In this document: one piece after another, positions 56,980 through 64,000 of the stretch | Layout: every line of letters begins with the position of its first letter | Numbering within the stretch: the first letter of the stretch is position 1 | DNA from: Pelotomaculum schinkii | GTDB taxonomy: Bacteria; Bacillota; Desulfotomaculia; Desulfotomaculales; Pelotomaculaceae | Assembly: GCF_004369205.1 (NCBI RefSeq) | Contig: NZ_QFGA01000001.1 | Location: 1,798,001 to 1,862,000, forward strand | Reading direction: 5' to 3' | Length of the DNA: 64,000 bases | Position numbers and translations under genes: made by a program | Notes under the pieces: model-generated | The model's database searches: none | Told to the model about the DNA's origin: nothing | The model's input: only the letters and a program-made list of their open reading frames with translations

Positions 56980-58212
56980 TTGAGCAAACTTTTTGTCGGT
57001 ATTGATGTTAGCCTGCGCAAAAACAATGTTCGCTGTATTAACAGCAATGGTGATACTGTACGTAAGTTTAACGTGCCCAATACTTTATCTGGAGCCCAAG
57101 CGCTGGTAGATCATGTTGCACAGGCTGCAGTACTCAACTCCTCGCAAGAGGTGGTGCTGGGCTTGGAGGCCACCTCCAATTATGGCTACCACCTGGCCTC
57201 TTTCTTTAAAAGCTCGGATAAGATGGCCCCGTTTTCACCACAGGTCCATGTGCTAAATGCCCGTGTCGTACATCAGTTCAAGAAGTCTTATAACGACCTC
57301 CCAAAAAACGACGACGTGGATGCCTGGGTTATTGCGGATAAGTTGCGCTTTGGTCGCCTCCCACAGGAGGTCTTTATGGATGAGCGTTTCCTTGCTTTAC
57401 AACGGTTAACCCGTTCTAGATTTCACCTGGCGATGATGATTTCACGGGAGAAGACTTATTTTCTTAATAACCTTTTCTTGAAGTTCAGCTCTTTACGCCA
57501 GGAGAAAATTTTTTCTGACCAGTTTGGCGCTACGGCTATAGCAGTCGTGCAGGAATTTTTATCCCCGGATGAACTCGCCGCTATGCCACTGGAGAAACTG
57601 GTGTCCTTTCTGGAAGAGAAGAGCAAAAACCGTCTGGTAGACTCGGAAGGAGTAGCCAAGGCCCTGCAAAAGGCGGCCCGATCTTCCTACCGTCTGAGCA
57701 AGTCTTTAGCTGACCCGGTAAATGCTTCTCTGGCCACCAGTATCAGTGTAATCAAGGCCATGCAGTCTGAGCTTAAAAAGTTGGACAAGCTGATTGCCAA
57801 ACATCTGGAGGCGCTTCCTCAAACATTGAATTCCATCAAGGGTATCGGCCCAGTTTATGCCGCCGGTATCCTGGCTGAAGTTGGCGATATCAAACGCTTT
57901 AAAAATCATAAGTCCCTGGCCAAATTTGCCGGGCTGGTATGGAATGAACAACAGTCGGGTGAGTGGAAGGCCGAGGATATCCGGCGTGTCCGCTCTGGCA
58001 ACAAGTACTTGCGCTATTATCTTGTAGAGGCCGCTAACCTGATTCGGTTGCATGATCAGGAATATGGCTGTTTCTACCGGGTCAAGTACGATGAAGCCCA
58101 TACTCATAAACATAAAAGAGCCCTCGTCCTTACCGCAAGAAAATTGGTCCGGCTGGTTTATGCTTTGCTGCGCACGAACCAGCTTTATACTCCCAGAAAG
58201 AGGGGTGATTAA
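56980..58212 (+). CDS. IS110-family transposase (DEDD-type)
   Basis: 410 residues from TTG at 56980 with GGAGTGGAGGTGAT. N-terminal RuvC-like DEDD domain: LFVGIDVSLRKNNVRC, EVVLGLEATSNYGYHLASFF and LPKNDDVDAWVIADKLRFG. A helical region follows, then the C-terminal Tnp_20 domain with LNSIKGIGPVYAAGILAEVG and FKNHKSLAKFAGLVWNEQQS, where the nucleophilic serine is expected. Length is normal and no frameshift is seen, so the element may be active. It is inserted 100 bp from a truncated VanZ copy. Confidence 0.93.
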   Translation: MSKLFVGIDVSLRKNNVRCINSNGDTVRKFNVPNTLSGAQALVDHVAQAAVLNSSQEVVLGLEATSNYGYHLASFFKSSDKMAPFSPQVHVLNARVVHQFKKSYNDLPKNDDVDAWVIADKLRFGRLPQEVFMDERFLALQRLTRSRFHLAMMISREKTYFLNNLFLKFSSLRQEKIFSDQFGATAIAVVQEFLSPDELAAMPLEKLVSFLEEKSKNRLVDSEGVAKALQKAARSSYRLSKSLADPVNASLATSISVIKAMQSELKKLDKLIAKHLEALPQTLNSIKGIGPVYAAGILAEVGDIKRFKNHKSLAKFAGLVWNEQQSGEWKAEDIRRVRSGNKYLRYYLVEAANLIRLHDQEYGCFYRVKYDEAHTHKHKRALVLTARKLVRLVYALLRTNQLYTPRKRGD

Positions 58213-58322
58213 TCGCCTCCCTTAGCTGGACCACCCTCTCAGACCCAGATATTGTAATTTTCTGGGCTTAGTTTGTTATATTCTTTTGTCTCGCATAATG
58301 AAATATTTTTTCCAATTCTTTT

Positions 58323-58559
58323 TTAAAGTGGGCTTGACATTTTACCGCTGGGCTTTTCAGTTGCGCCATAGGCGACACATATGGCCAGGGAGATCGCATT
58401 GGTAAGCTTTACCGTGGTGTCGACCACGCGGGTTACGATGCCTTTGCTATTGGCCTTGGAAAAGCCGGCCGGCTGCGCGGAAAGAAGATATATCGCCAGC
58501 ATGCAGAAAAGCACGGCAAGCCAGGACAGGGTTTGTACGAGCGAGTGGTTTATATTCAT
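58323..58559 (-). pseudogene. VanZ copy with internal deletion
   Basis: 78 residues: LSWLAVLFCMLAIYLLSAQP, GIVTRVVDTTVKLTNAISLA and ICVAYGATE. Relative to the intact protein about 60 internal residues (KAKITEP to ARGMKAI) and the end are lost. It sits next to the IS110 right flank. Confidence 0.75.
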
Positions 58560-58679
58560 TTATTCATGATCCTTTATACGACAAAACTTCCGATTGATCC
58601 CTTTGAGAACTGTCCCCGTGGCAGTCACAGAAAGGCCGGGGCTTATACACTTCCCGGTCTCTCTTGGTGAGCGTTAACT

Positions 58680-58727
58680 TTCTTTTTCTTGCCAATCGTT
58701 TATAGAAATACTGCTTATCGGTTTCAT
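58680..58727 (-). pseudogene. Truncated HicA toxin start
   Basis: ATG at 58727 overlaps the HicB stop (ATGA) and reads MKPISSINDWQEKES then stop. The first residues resemble HicA (MKPIS...), and the remainder is lost at the junction with the VanZ remnant, so the toxin is missing. Confidence 0.4.
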
Positions 58728-58972
58728 ACTTCAGCCACCACTGCATTAAGGTCAATCTTACCAACTTTGGGAAGAGGATCGCGGTCGAGAAGTTTTAAAA
58801 TAAGCCATTCTTCAAGGACTTCTCGCAATACTTCCCTACAACTCTCCAGCGTTTCTTTATTAGCCCACACGCCCGGGCAGGACTGTATTTCCCCCCAAAA
58901 AGTACCGTCCTCAAGAATTTTATATTTAGCTTCATGCATTGCTGCTTCTGTAAAAGCAGTTAAGATAGGCAT
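58724..58972 (-). CDS. HicB-like antitoxin
   Basis: 82 residues from ATG at 58972 with GGGGTGAT upstream (58984 is too close). KYKILEDGTFWGEIQSCPGV, WANKETLESCREVLREVLEE and WLILKLLDRDPLPKVGKIDL are the HicB fold: beta strands with SCPGVWA and the helical segment. It appears to have lost its HicA partner. Confidence 0.85.
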   Translation of the reverse strand: MPILTAFTEAAMHEAKYKILEDGTFWGEIQSCPGVWANKETLESCREVLREVLEEWLILKLLDRDPLPKVGKIDLNAVVAEV

Positions 58973-59070
58973 AATAATTATCACCCCTGACGATATTATA
59001 CCCCAGGGGCAGGGAATCTTTCCAGCGGAACTTCCTCAATGCTAGAATTATGCGTTGCCGTCTCAGCTTA

Positions 59071-59096
59071 TGTCAAGAACCCCGTCCCCGTGACAC
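59071..59096. repeat. GTCAACAACCCCGTCCCC-type short dispersed repeat
   Basis: TGTCAAGAACCCCGTCCCCG then TGACAC, four bases beyond the stop codon of the LRR gene. Confidence 0.55.
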
Positions 59097-59099
59097 ACC

Positions 59100-61622
59100 C
59101 TAGTTAGCATTGTCGCGCTGCTCATCACTTGTCACCTGCACATTTTTGGCAGTCAATTGATCGATTGCAGCCGTTGCCGGTGAGCCCTCGCTGAGATCAA
59201 GCAGGTTGCCGGACAAGTTGAGAGAATCCCCCTCGCCGAGACCGCCGTTTTGGCTGTTTTGAACCAGTGGCGCGATATCTTCGATATTATTGTTGCTCAG
59301 GTTGAGATAGGTCAGGTCCGTAAGCCCCGCCAGCGGAGCTATATCCTTGATCTGGTTGTTATTCAAAGTAAGTTTCTGCAGATTGACCCGTTCAGCCAGC
59401 CCAGCCAGATCCGTGATTTTATTGCCGCCCAGGTTCAGTTCCCGGAGGTAGCTCAGCTCAGGCAAAAAGTCCATGCCGGAAAGCCGGCTGCCGGCCAAAG
59501 ACAGCTTCTGCAGCCCGCCCAGCTGCTCCAGGATGGAAAAGTCATCGCTTTTGTTGGCGCCCATATTCAATTCCTGCAGGCCCGTCAGGCCCGCAAGAGG
59601 AGCAAAGCTGGTGATCTCATTGTTGTTAATGGAGAGTTTGAGCAGCTTTGTCATATTCCCCAAGACCTTTATATCAGAAATCTTATTGACGCCAAGGTTC
59701 AAGTCCTGCAGGTCATCCATGCCGGCCAGCACGGCAATGTCCGCAACCTGGTTGCTGTTGATATACAATTTCTGCAGCCTTTTTAAACCCGCAAGCAGCG
59801 AAATGTCCGTAACCTTATTGCCGCCCAGGTTCAACTCCTGCAGTCCGGTCAGTCCGGAAAGCGCCGAAATGTCTGCTATTTGATTGCTGTTAACCGCCAG
59901 CTTCTGCAGCTTGCCAAACTGGCCCAGGAGGGATATATCCGTAATCTTGTTGCCGCCAAGATACAGCTCCTGCAGATCCCCCAGGCCGCCAAGCGCGGCG
60001 ATATCCGTAATCAGGTTACCGGTAAGATAGAGTTTTTGCAGCTTGGCAAGTCCCGCCAGGGCCGATATGCCGGCAATCTTGTTGGCTCCCAGATTCAGCT
60101 CCTGCAGGTCCGTCAGACCACCCAGCACGGCAATGTCCTCGATCTGGTTGTTGTTGAGGGTGAGCCTTTGCAGCTTGTCCAGCTTTTCCAGCGCGGCCAG
60201 ATCGGTAATATTGTTGCCGCCCAGATTCAAATTCTGCAGGTTGCCAAGCCCGCCAAGAACGGTGATATCCGCGACCTGGTTATTGTTTAGATACAGTGTT
60301 TGCAGTCCGGTGAGCATTTTCAGGAAAGAGAGGTCGCTTATTTTGTTGCCGCCCATGCTCAAGCTTTTCAAATTTACAGCATACTGAAGGCCTTCCGGGT
60401 CGGAGATGCCCAGGTTGGTTAAAGTAAGGCTGGTCAGGGAAGTCATACCTTTCACCGTAACCGGTCCTTCTGACCGTTTTAAAGCCTTGCGCACGGCTGA
60501 TTCGAGGTTGGCGTCATGAAAAGAAACCGTATCGTCCATTGTTAAACCATCAGGGACCTGATCGGCTGTGAAGGTGTATCTCATAGTCTCTTTTCTGCCG
60601 ACCTTGTCTAATCTTGCAGCTGTAGTTATTGAGTCGACACTGTTGCGGGTAATGTCCAACTGCTGCAGTGACGTCAAGGTCGAGAGAACACCCGCGTCAT
60701 AAATAACATTATAACTGAGGTTCAATTTTTGCAAATCCTGCATACCTTTCAGGCTTTTTATATTATAAATATGGTTTTTGCTGAGGTTGAGTTCCAGCAG
60801 CGATTTCAGATTGGACAAAGCGTCTATATCTGAAATATGGTTGCTGTTGAGTAAAAGCTTCTGCAGATTGACGAGCCCCGACAGAGCGTCAAGATCGCTT
60901 ACCTGGTTGCCGCCCAAATTTAATTCGATCAGCCCGGTCATGCCCCTGATGGACGAAATGTCAGAAATCTGGTTATTGCTGAGATAGAGCTTCTGCAGGC
61001 CCGTTAACCTGGAAAGAGCTGCGACGTCCCTAATTGCGTTGTCGCTAAGGTTTAGCTCCTTCAGGCCGGTCATTCCCGCCAGCGGGGCAATGTCTCTAAT
61101 TTGATTCTTGTTGAGGTGCAATTTTTGGAGCTTGACAAGCTTGTCCAAAGCCTTGATATTATCAAGCTTATTGTTGGTGAGGGTCAGCTCCTGCAGGTCA
61201 CCGAGTTTGCCCAGGCTGGAAATACTGCTGACCATATTGTTGTTGAGATACAGCTTCTGAAGTGTGGTTATACCGGCCAGTGTCGCAATGCTGGTAATAT
61301 TGTTGTCGTTTAGGTTTAGACTTCTGAGGTTGGCGGCGGCTGCGAGGCCGTCAAGACTGCTGATACCGAGACCGCGCAGGTCAAGGGTGGTCAATTGGGC
61401 CATATCCGCCCCGGTTATGGAACCGGAGGGCTTTTGCAGGGCTGCCCTGACAGCGCTTTCAAGTTTACTGTCCTTAAAGCTTATTGTATTACCTGAAGCC
61501 TCTGCCGCCAGACCTTCCTTCACGCCGGGGACAAAGAAAAATGTTGGTACGAGCAGGACAACCATCATCATTATCGCCGTTAAACGCACTGCGTCAAATC
61601 CGCCATTTCTTTTTTTAAGCAC
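59100..61622 (-). CDS. Secreted leucine-rich-repeat (internalin-like) protein
   Basis: 840 residues from GTG at 61622 with AAAGGAGTGGG upstream. A signal peptide (AVRLTAIMMMVVLLVPTFFF) is followed by an N-cap, about 12 LRR units, a linker (about 320-375) and a second cap plus about 18 LRR units. Each unit is about 22 residues (LQKLYLNNNQVADITVLGGL, LQELNLGGNKITDISLLGQF). The cap LESAVRxALxxxxGxxT occurs twice (FKDSKLESAVRAALQKPSGS and FHDANLESAVRKALKRSEGP), showing internal duplication. No LPXTG or TM anchor at the C-terminus. It acts outside the cell, probably in binding; the partner is unknown. It follows epimerase and Ugd genes. Confidence 0.88.
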   Translation of the reverse strand: MLKKRNGGFDAVRLTAIMMMVVLLVPTFFFVPGVKEGLAAEASGNTISFKDSKLESAVRAALQKPSGSITGADMAQLTTLDLRGLGISSLDGLAAAANLRSLNLNDNNITSIATLAGITTLQKLYLNNNMVSSISSLGKLGDLQELTLTNNKLDNIKALDKLVKLQKLHLNKNQIRDIAPLAGMTGLKELNLSDNAIRDVAALSRLTGLQKLYLSNNQISDISSIRGMTGLIELNLGGNQVSDLDALSGLVNLQKLLLNSNHISDIDALSNLKSLLELNLSKNHIYNIKSLKGMQDLQKLNLSYNVIYDAGVLSTLTSLQQLDITRNSVDSITTAARLDKVGRKETMRYTFTADQVPDGLTMDDTVSFHDANLESAVRKALKRSEGPVTVKGMTSLTSLTLTNLGISDPEGLQYAVNLKSLSMGGNKISDLSFLKMLTGLQTLYLNNNQVADITVLGGLGNLQNLNLGGNNITDLAALEKLDKLQRLTLNNNQIEDIAVLGGLTDLQELNLGANKIAGISALAGLAKLQKLYLTGNLITDIAALGGLGDLQELYLGGNKITDISLLGQFGKLQKLAVNSNQIADISALSGLTGLQELNLGGNKVTDISLLAGLKRLQKLYINSNQVADIAVLAGMDDLQDLNLGVNKISDIKVLGNMTKLLKLSINNNEITSFAPLAGLTGLQELNMGANKSDDFSILEQLGGLQKLSLAGSRLSGMDFLPELSYLRELNLGGNKITDLAGLAERVNLQKLTLNNNQIKDIAPLAGLTDLTYLNLSNNNIEDIAPLVQNSQNGGLGEGDSLNLSGNLLDLSEGSPATAAIDQLTAKNVQVTSDEQRDNAN

Positions 61623-61677
61623 GCTTAAACCCACTCCTTTTGTTTTTTTTCGAGTGTACACCTCATTAGCTTTTTCC

Positions 61678-62682
61678 CTATGTATGGTAAAATTCTTTAT
61701 ACCACGCCACAAACCTGCCGATGCCTTCATAGATACTGGTGCTTGGCTTAAAACCGACGTCCCTCACTAAATCCGTCACGTCAGCGTAGGTTTGATACAC
61801 ATCGCCCGGCTGCATGGGGTAAAACTCCTTGACCGCCTTTTTGCCCACGGCGTTTTCAATGGCCCCGATGAAATCCATCAGTTTCTCCGGCTTGTTGTTG
61901 CCGATGTTATACAGCTTATACGGGGCATCCGGCATGGTGAGCACGGGGGAGTTCTCGATCAAAGGCAGGATCCCGCCGACAACGTCGTCGATATAGGTAA
62001 AATCCCTGTACATGTCACCGTTGTTAAACACCCGGATCGGCCTATCCTCCAGGATCGCTTTGGTAAACGAAAAATACGCCATGTCCGGCCTGCCGTACGG
62101 CCCGTAGACGGTGAAAAACCGCAGGCCCGTGGCGGGTATCCGGTAGAGGTGGCTGTAGGTGTAGGCCATCAGCTCATTGGATTTCTTGGTGGCCGCGTAG
62201 AGGCTGACCGGGTTATCAACGGGATCGTCCGTGGCAAAAGGGACTTTTTTGTTGTTGCCGTAGACAGAGCTGGACGACGCGTACAAAAGATGCCGCACCG
62301 GGTGGCGCCTGCAGCATTCCAGGATATTAAAAAACCCCACGATGTTGGACCGGATGTAGGCTTGCGGGTGTTCAATGCTGTATCGCACGCCGGCCTGCGC
62401 CGCCAGGTTGATGACCACGTCGATGCTGTTCTCAGTGAACAGGGTCTCAAGAGTGTCCTTTTCAGACAGATCTATTTTGTAAAAGGTGAATTGATTATAC
62501 TGCTTGAGAATATCCAACCTGGCATATTTCAGCCGGACGTCGTAATAGTCATTCAAATTATCCAGGCCGATGACGGCGCAGCCCAGCTCCAAAAGCCTTT
62601 GCGAGAGATGCATACCGATAAACCCGGCCACTCCCGTCACCAAGTATGTCTTTTTATCATCTACTGATTTTAGCTTCTTCAT
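61678..62682 (-). CDS. UDP-glucuronate 4-epimerase-like NAD-dependent epimerase
   Basis: 334 residues. NAD binding: YLVTGVAGFIGMHLSQRLLE. Substrate side: GLDNLNDYYDVRLKYARLDI, the catalytic YxxxK in YAATKKSNELMAYTYSHLYR, and TGLRFFTVYGPYGRPDMAYF. These match UDP-glucuronate 4-epimerases (CapI/Gae type). Its ATG overlaps the Ugd stop (TAATG). Making UDP-galacturonate from UDP-glucuronate fits with the upstream dehydrogenase and an envelope polysaccharide. Confidence 0.9.
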   Translation of the reverse strand: MKKLKSVDDKKTYLVTGVAGFIGMHLSQRLLELGCAVIGLDNLNDYYDVRLKYARLDILKQYNQFTFYKIDLSEKDTLETLFTENSIDVVINLAAQAGVRYSIEHPQAYIRSNIVGFFNILECCRRHPVRHLLYASSSSVYGNNKKVPFATDDPVDNPVSLYAATKKSNELMAYTYSHLYRIPATGLRFFTVYGPYGRPDMAYFSFTKAILEDRPIRVFNNGDMYRDFTYIDDVVGGILPLIENSPVLTMPDAPYKLYNIGNNKPEKLMDFIGAIENAVGKKAVKEFYPMQPGDVYQTYADVTDLVRDVGFKPSTSIYEGIGRFVAWYKEFYHT

Positions 62683-64000
62683 TAAACACCTACGCCATAG
62701 TATTTGAAGCCCTTTTCGACCATGCTCTTTTTATCATAAATATTCCTCAAATCAAAGAAATAGTCGCCGGCGCCGATTTCCTTAAATTTATCAAAATCTA
62801 GGTTCCTGAATTCATTCCACTCGGTCAGGATCACCGTGGCGTCAGTATGCGCCAGGGCTTCATAAGCATTGTCACACCAGGTGAGGCTGTCCTTGATCCC
62901 TGCAAAACGCCAGTTCCCCTCTTTACGGCCCGCAGGGTCATACACCTTGAGCTTTGCGCCGCGTTTTACCAGTTCCGGCAGGATCACCAGCGACGGCGCC
63001 TCCCGCATGTCGTCCGTGTTCGGCTTGAAGGTCACGCCGAGCACGGCCAGGGTTTTATCGTTCAGCTCCCCCAAAGCTCCTGCAATTTTATCCACCATTT
63101 TCAGCTTCTGGCGGTCATTGGCAGCGACTGTCGCTTCCACGAGGGATATGGACTCCCCGCAGTCCCGGGCTATTTTCACCAGAGCCCTGGTGTCTTTGGG
63201 AAAGCAGCTCCCGCCGAAACCGGGGCCGGCGTGCAGGAACTTCGGGGAAATGCGCCCGTCCCGCCCCATCGCCTTGGCTACCTTCTGCACGTCCGCGCCG
63301 ACCTTTTCACAGACGTTGGCTACTTCATTGATGAACGTGATCTTCATGGCCAGGAAGGCGTTTGACGCGTACTTGATCATCTCCGCGGTTTCGATGTTGG
63401 TCTCAACAAAGGGGGTTTCGTTGAGATAAAGGACCCGGTAAACTTCCTTCATGACGCTGATGGCCCGGTCGCTTTCAGCGCCGAGGATAACCCGGTCGGG
63501 ATGCATGAAGTCCTGGACAGCGGAGCCTTCCCGCAGGAATTCAGGATTGGACACCACATCAAAGGCATAGTCTACCCTTCTTTCAGTAAGGATAGCCTGC
63601 ACCGCCGCCTTGACCTTTTGGCCGGCGCCCACCGGCACGGTGGACTTGTTCACGATGACCTTGTAGCCGTCCATATGGGTGGCAATGTCTTTTGCCACAG
63701 CGAGCACATACTGCAAGTCCGCGCTGCCGTCGTCCGCCGGGGGAGTGCCGACGGCGATGAAAATAACGTCGTTGTTCTGGACGGCGGACTGGATGTCCGT
63801 GGTAAAGTCAAGGCGTTTGTAGTAGTAGTTGTTCTTGACTATGCGCTCAAGCCCCGGCTCAAAGATGGGGATGACGCCTTCTTTTAGGCCGTTGATCTTA
63901 TTTTCGTCGACGTCTACGCAGGTTACATTGTGGCCGAAGTCGGAGAGGATTGCGCCGGAGACGAGGCCGACGTAGCCGGCGCCGATTACCGCTATTTGGG
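62682..64000 (-). CDS. ugd: UDP-glucose 6-dehydrogenase, partial (N-terminus outside window)
   Basis: At least 439 residues visible; the frame is open to the window edge and begins QIAVIGAGYVGLVSGAILSD (the Rossmann motif near residue 2-20), so only a few codons are missing. IFIAVGTPPADDGSADLQYV, STVPVGAGQ and the catalytic Cys in GPGFGGSCFPKDTRALVKI, plus the C-terminal TFKPNTDDMREAPSLVI, identify UDP-glucose 6-dehydrogenase. It makes UDP-glucuronate, the substrate of the epimerase encoded next. Confidence 0.94.
   Translation of the reverse strand, partial: QIAVIGAGYVGLVSGAILSDFGHNVTCVDVDENKINGLKEGVIPIFEPGLERIVKNNYYYKRLDFTTDIQSAVQNNDVIFIAVGTPPADDGSADLQYVLAVAKDIATHMDGYKVIVNKSTVPVGAGQKVKAAVQAILTERRVDYAFDVVSNPEFLREGSAVQDFMHPDRVILGAESDRAISVMKEVYRVLYLNETPFVETNIETAEMIKYASNAFLAMKITFINEVANVCEKVGADVQKVAKAMGRDGRISPKFLHAGPGFGGSCFPKDTRALVKIARDCGESISLVEATVAANDRQKLKMVDKIAGALGELNDKTLAVLGVTFKPNTDDMREAPSLVILPELVKRGAKLKVYDPAGRKEGNWRFAGIKDSLTWCDNAYEALAHTDATVILTEWNEFRNLDFDKFKEIGAGDYFFDLRNIYDKKSMVEKGFKYYGVGV

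Noticed and set aside
59250-61300. Tandem repeats with frames on the plus strand (136-178 codons)
   Set aside because: They are the complement of 22-residue LRR units of the minus-strand gene.

Overview
The window looks like the chromosome of a spore-forming, low-to-moderate GC Gram-positive of the class Clostridia. The Desulfotomaculum/Pelotomaculum (Peptococcaceae) neighbourhood is my best guess, from gene content (YtaF and YtvI sporulation membrane proteins, SipW-type signal peptidases, PAS sensor kinases), Shine-Dalgarno usage (AGGAGG with many TTG/GTG starts) and abundant GGGGACGGTTC palindromes. No rRNA, tRNA or CRISPR array was seen.

Region 1 (1-23 kb) is housekeeping. It holds the first codons of a universal stress protein, an ArsB/NhaD transporter behind a hairpin-rich leader, and an htrA / response regulator / histidine kinase stress unit. 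A magnesium unit follows: an M-box riboswitch with its terminator, a channel-less MgtE_N-CBS protein and an Nramp-related Mg transporter, then ytaF. After these come a nitronate monooxygenase, a truncated ytvI coupled to a DMT exporter, galE with a coiled-coil protein, a three-PAS kinase, a calcium P-type ATPase and a membrane GGDEF protein. A roughly 70-bp palindrome lies 6-20 bp from the stop codon of successive genes and has entered the ytaF reading frame.

Region 2 (22.5-32.6 kb) is the most interesting block. Eight minus-strand genes encode two ER/SipW-type signal peptidases, four TasA/camelysin-like or related exported proteins, a membrane-anchored protein and a GLUG-repeat surface protein. 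Three cyclic-di-GMP-I (GEMM) riboswitches with terminators lie in it, two in tandem before the first signal peptidase and one before the first TasA-like gene. A diguanylate cyclase is encoded 9-11 kb away. I infer a c-di-GMP-gated surface-fibre or biofilm-matrix system.

Region 3 (32.7-43 kb) carries a MacB-like ABC exporter, a vanadium-haloperoxidase-family protein, a small cystatin-like protein behind a structured leader that recurs at 53.9 kb, a YiiX-like cysteine hydrolase, and a convergent GHKL kinase / LytTR regulator pair.

Region 4 (43-59 kb) is an AT-rich accessory island. It has three RelBE-type toxin-antitoxin modules, DUF433, HepT-MNT and HicB, an HD-phosphohydrolase/YwgA pair, a large SIR2-TPR protein with an XRE regulator, a PD-(D/E)XK-like pair, an IS110 element, and many shards of the same few genes (VanZ, DUF433/DUF5615, SIR2, epimerase) scattered by recombination.

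Region 5 (59-64 kb) holds a secreted leucine-rich-repeat protein downstream of UDP-glucuronate epimerase and UDP-glucose dehydrogenase genes, suggesting envelope polysaccharide. The window ends inside the dehydrogenase gene.
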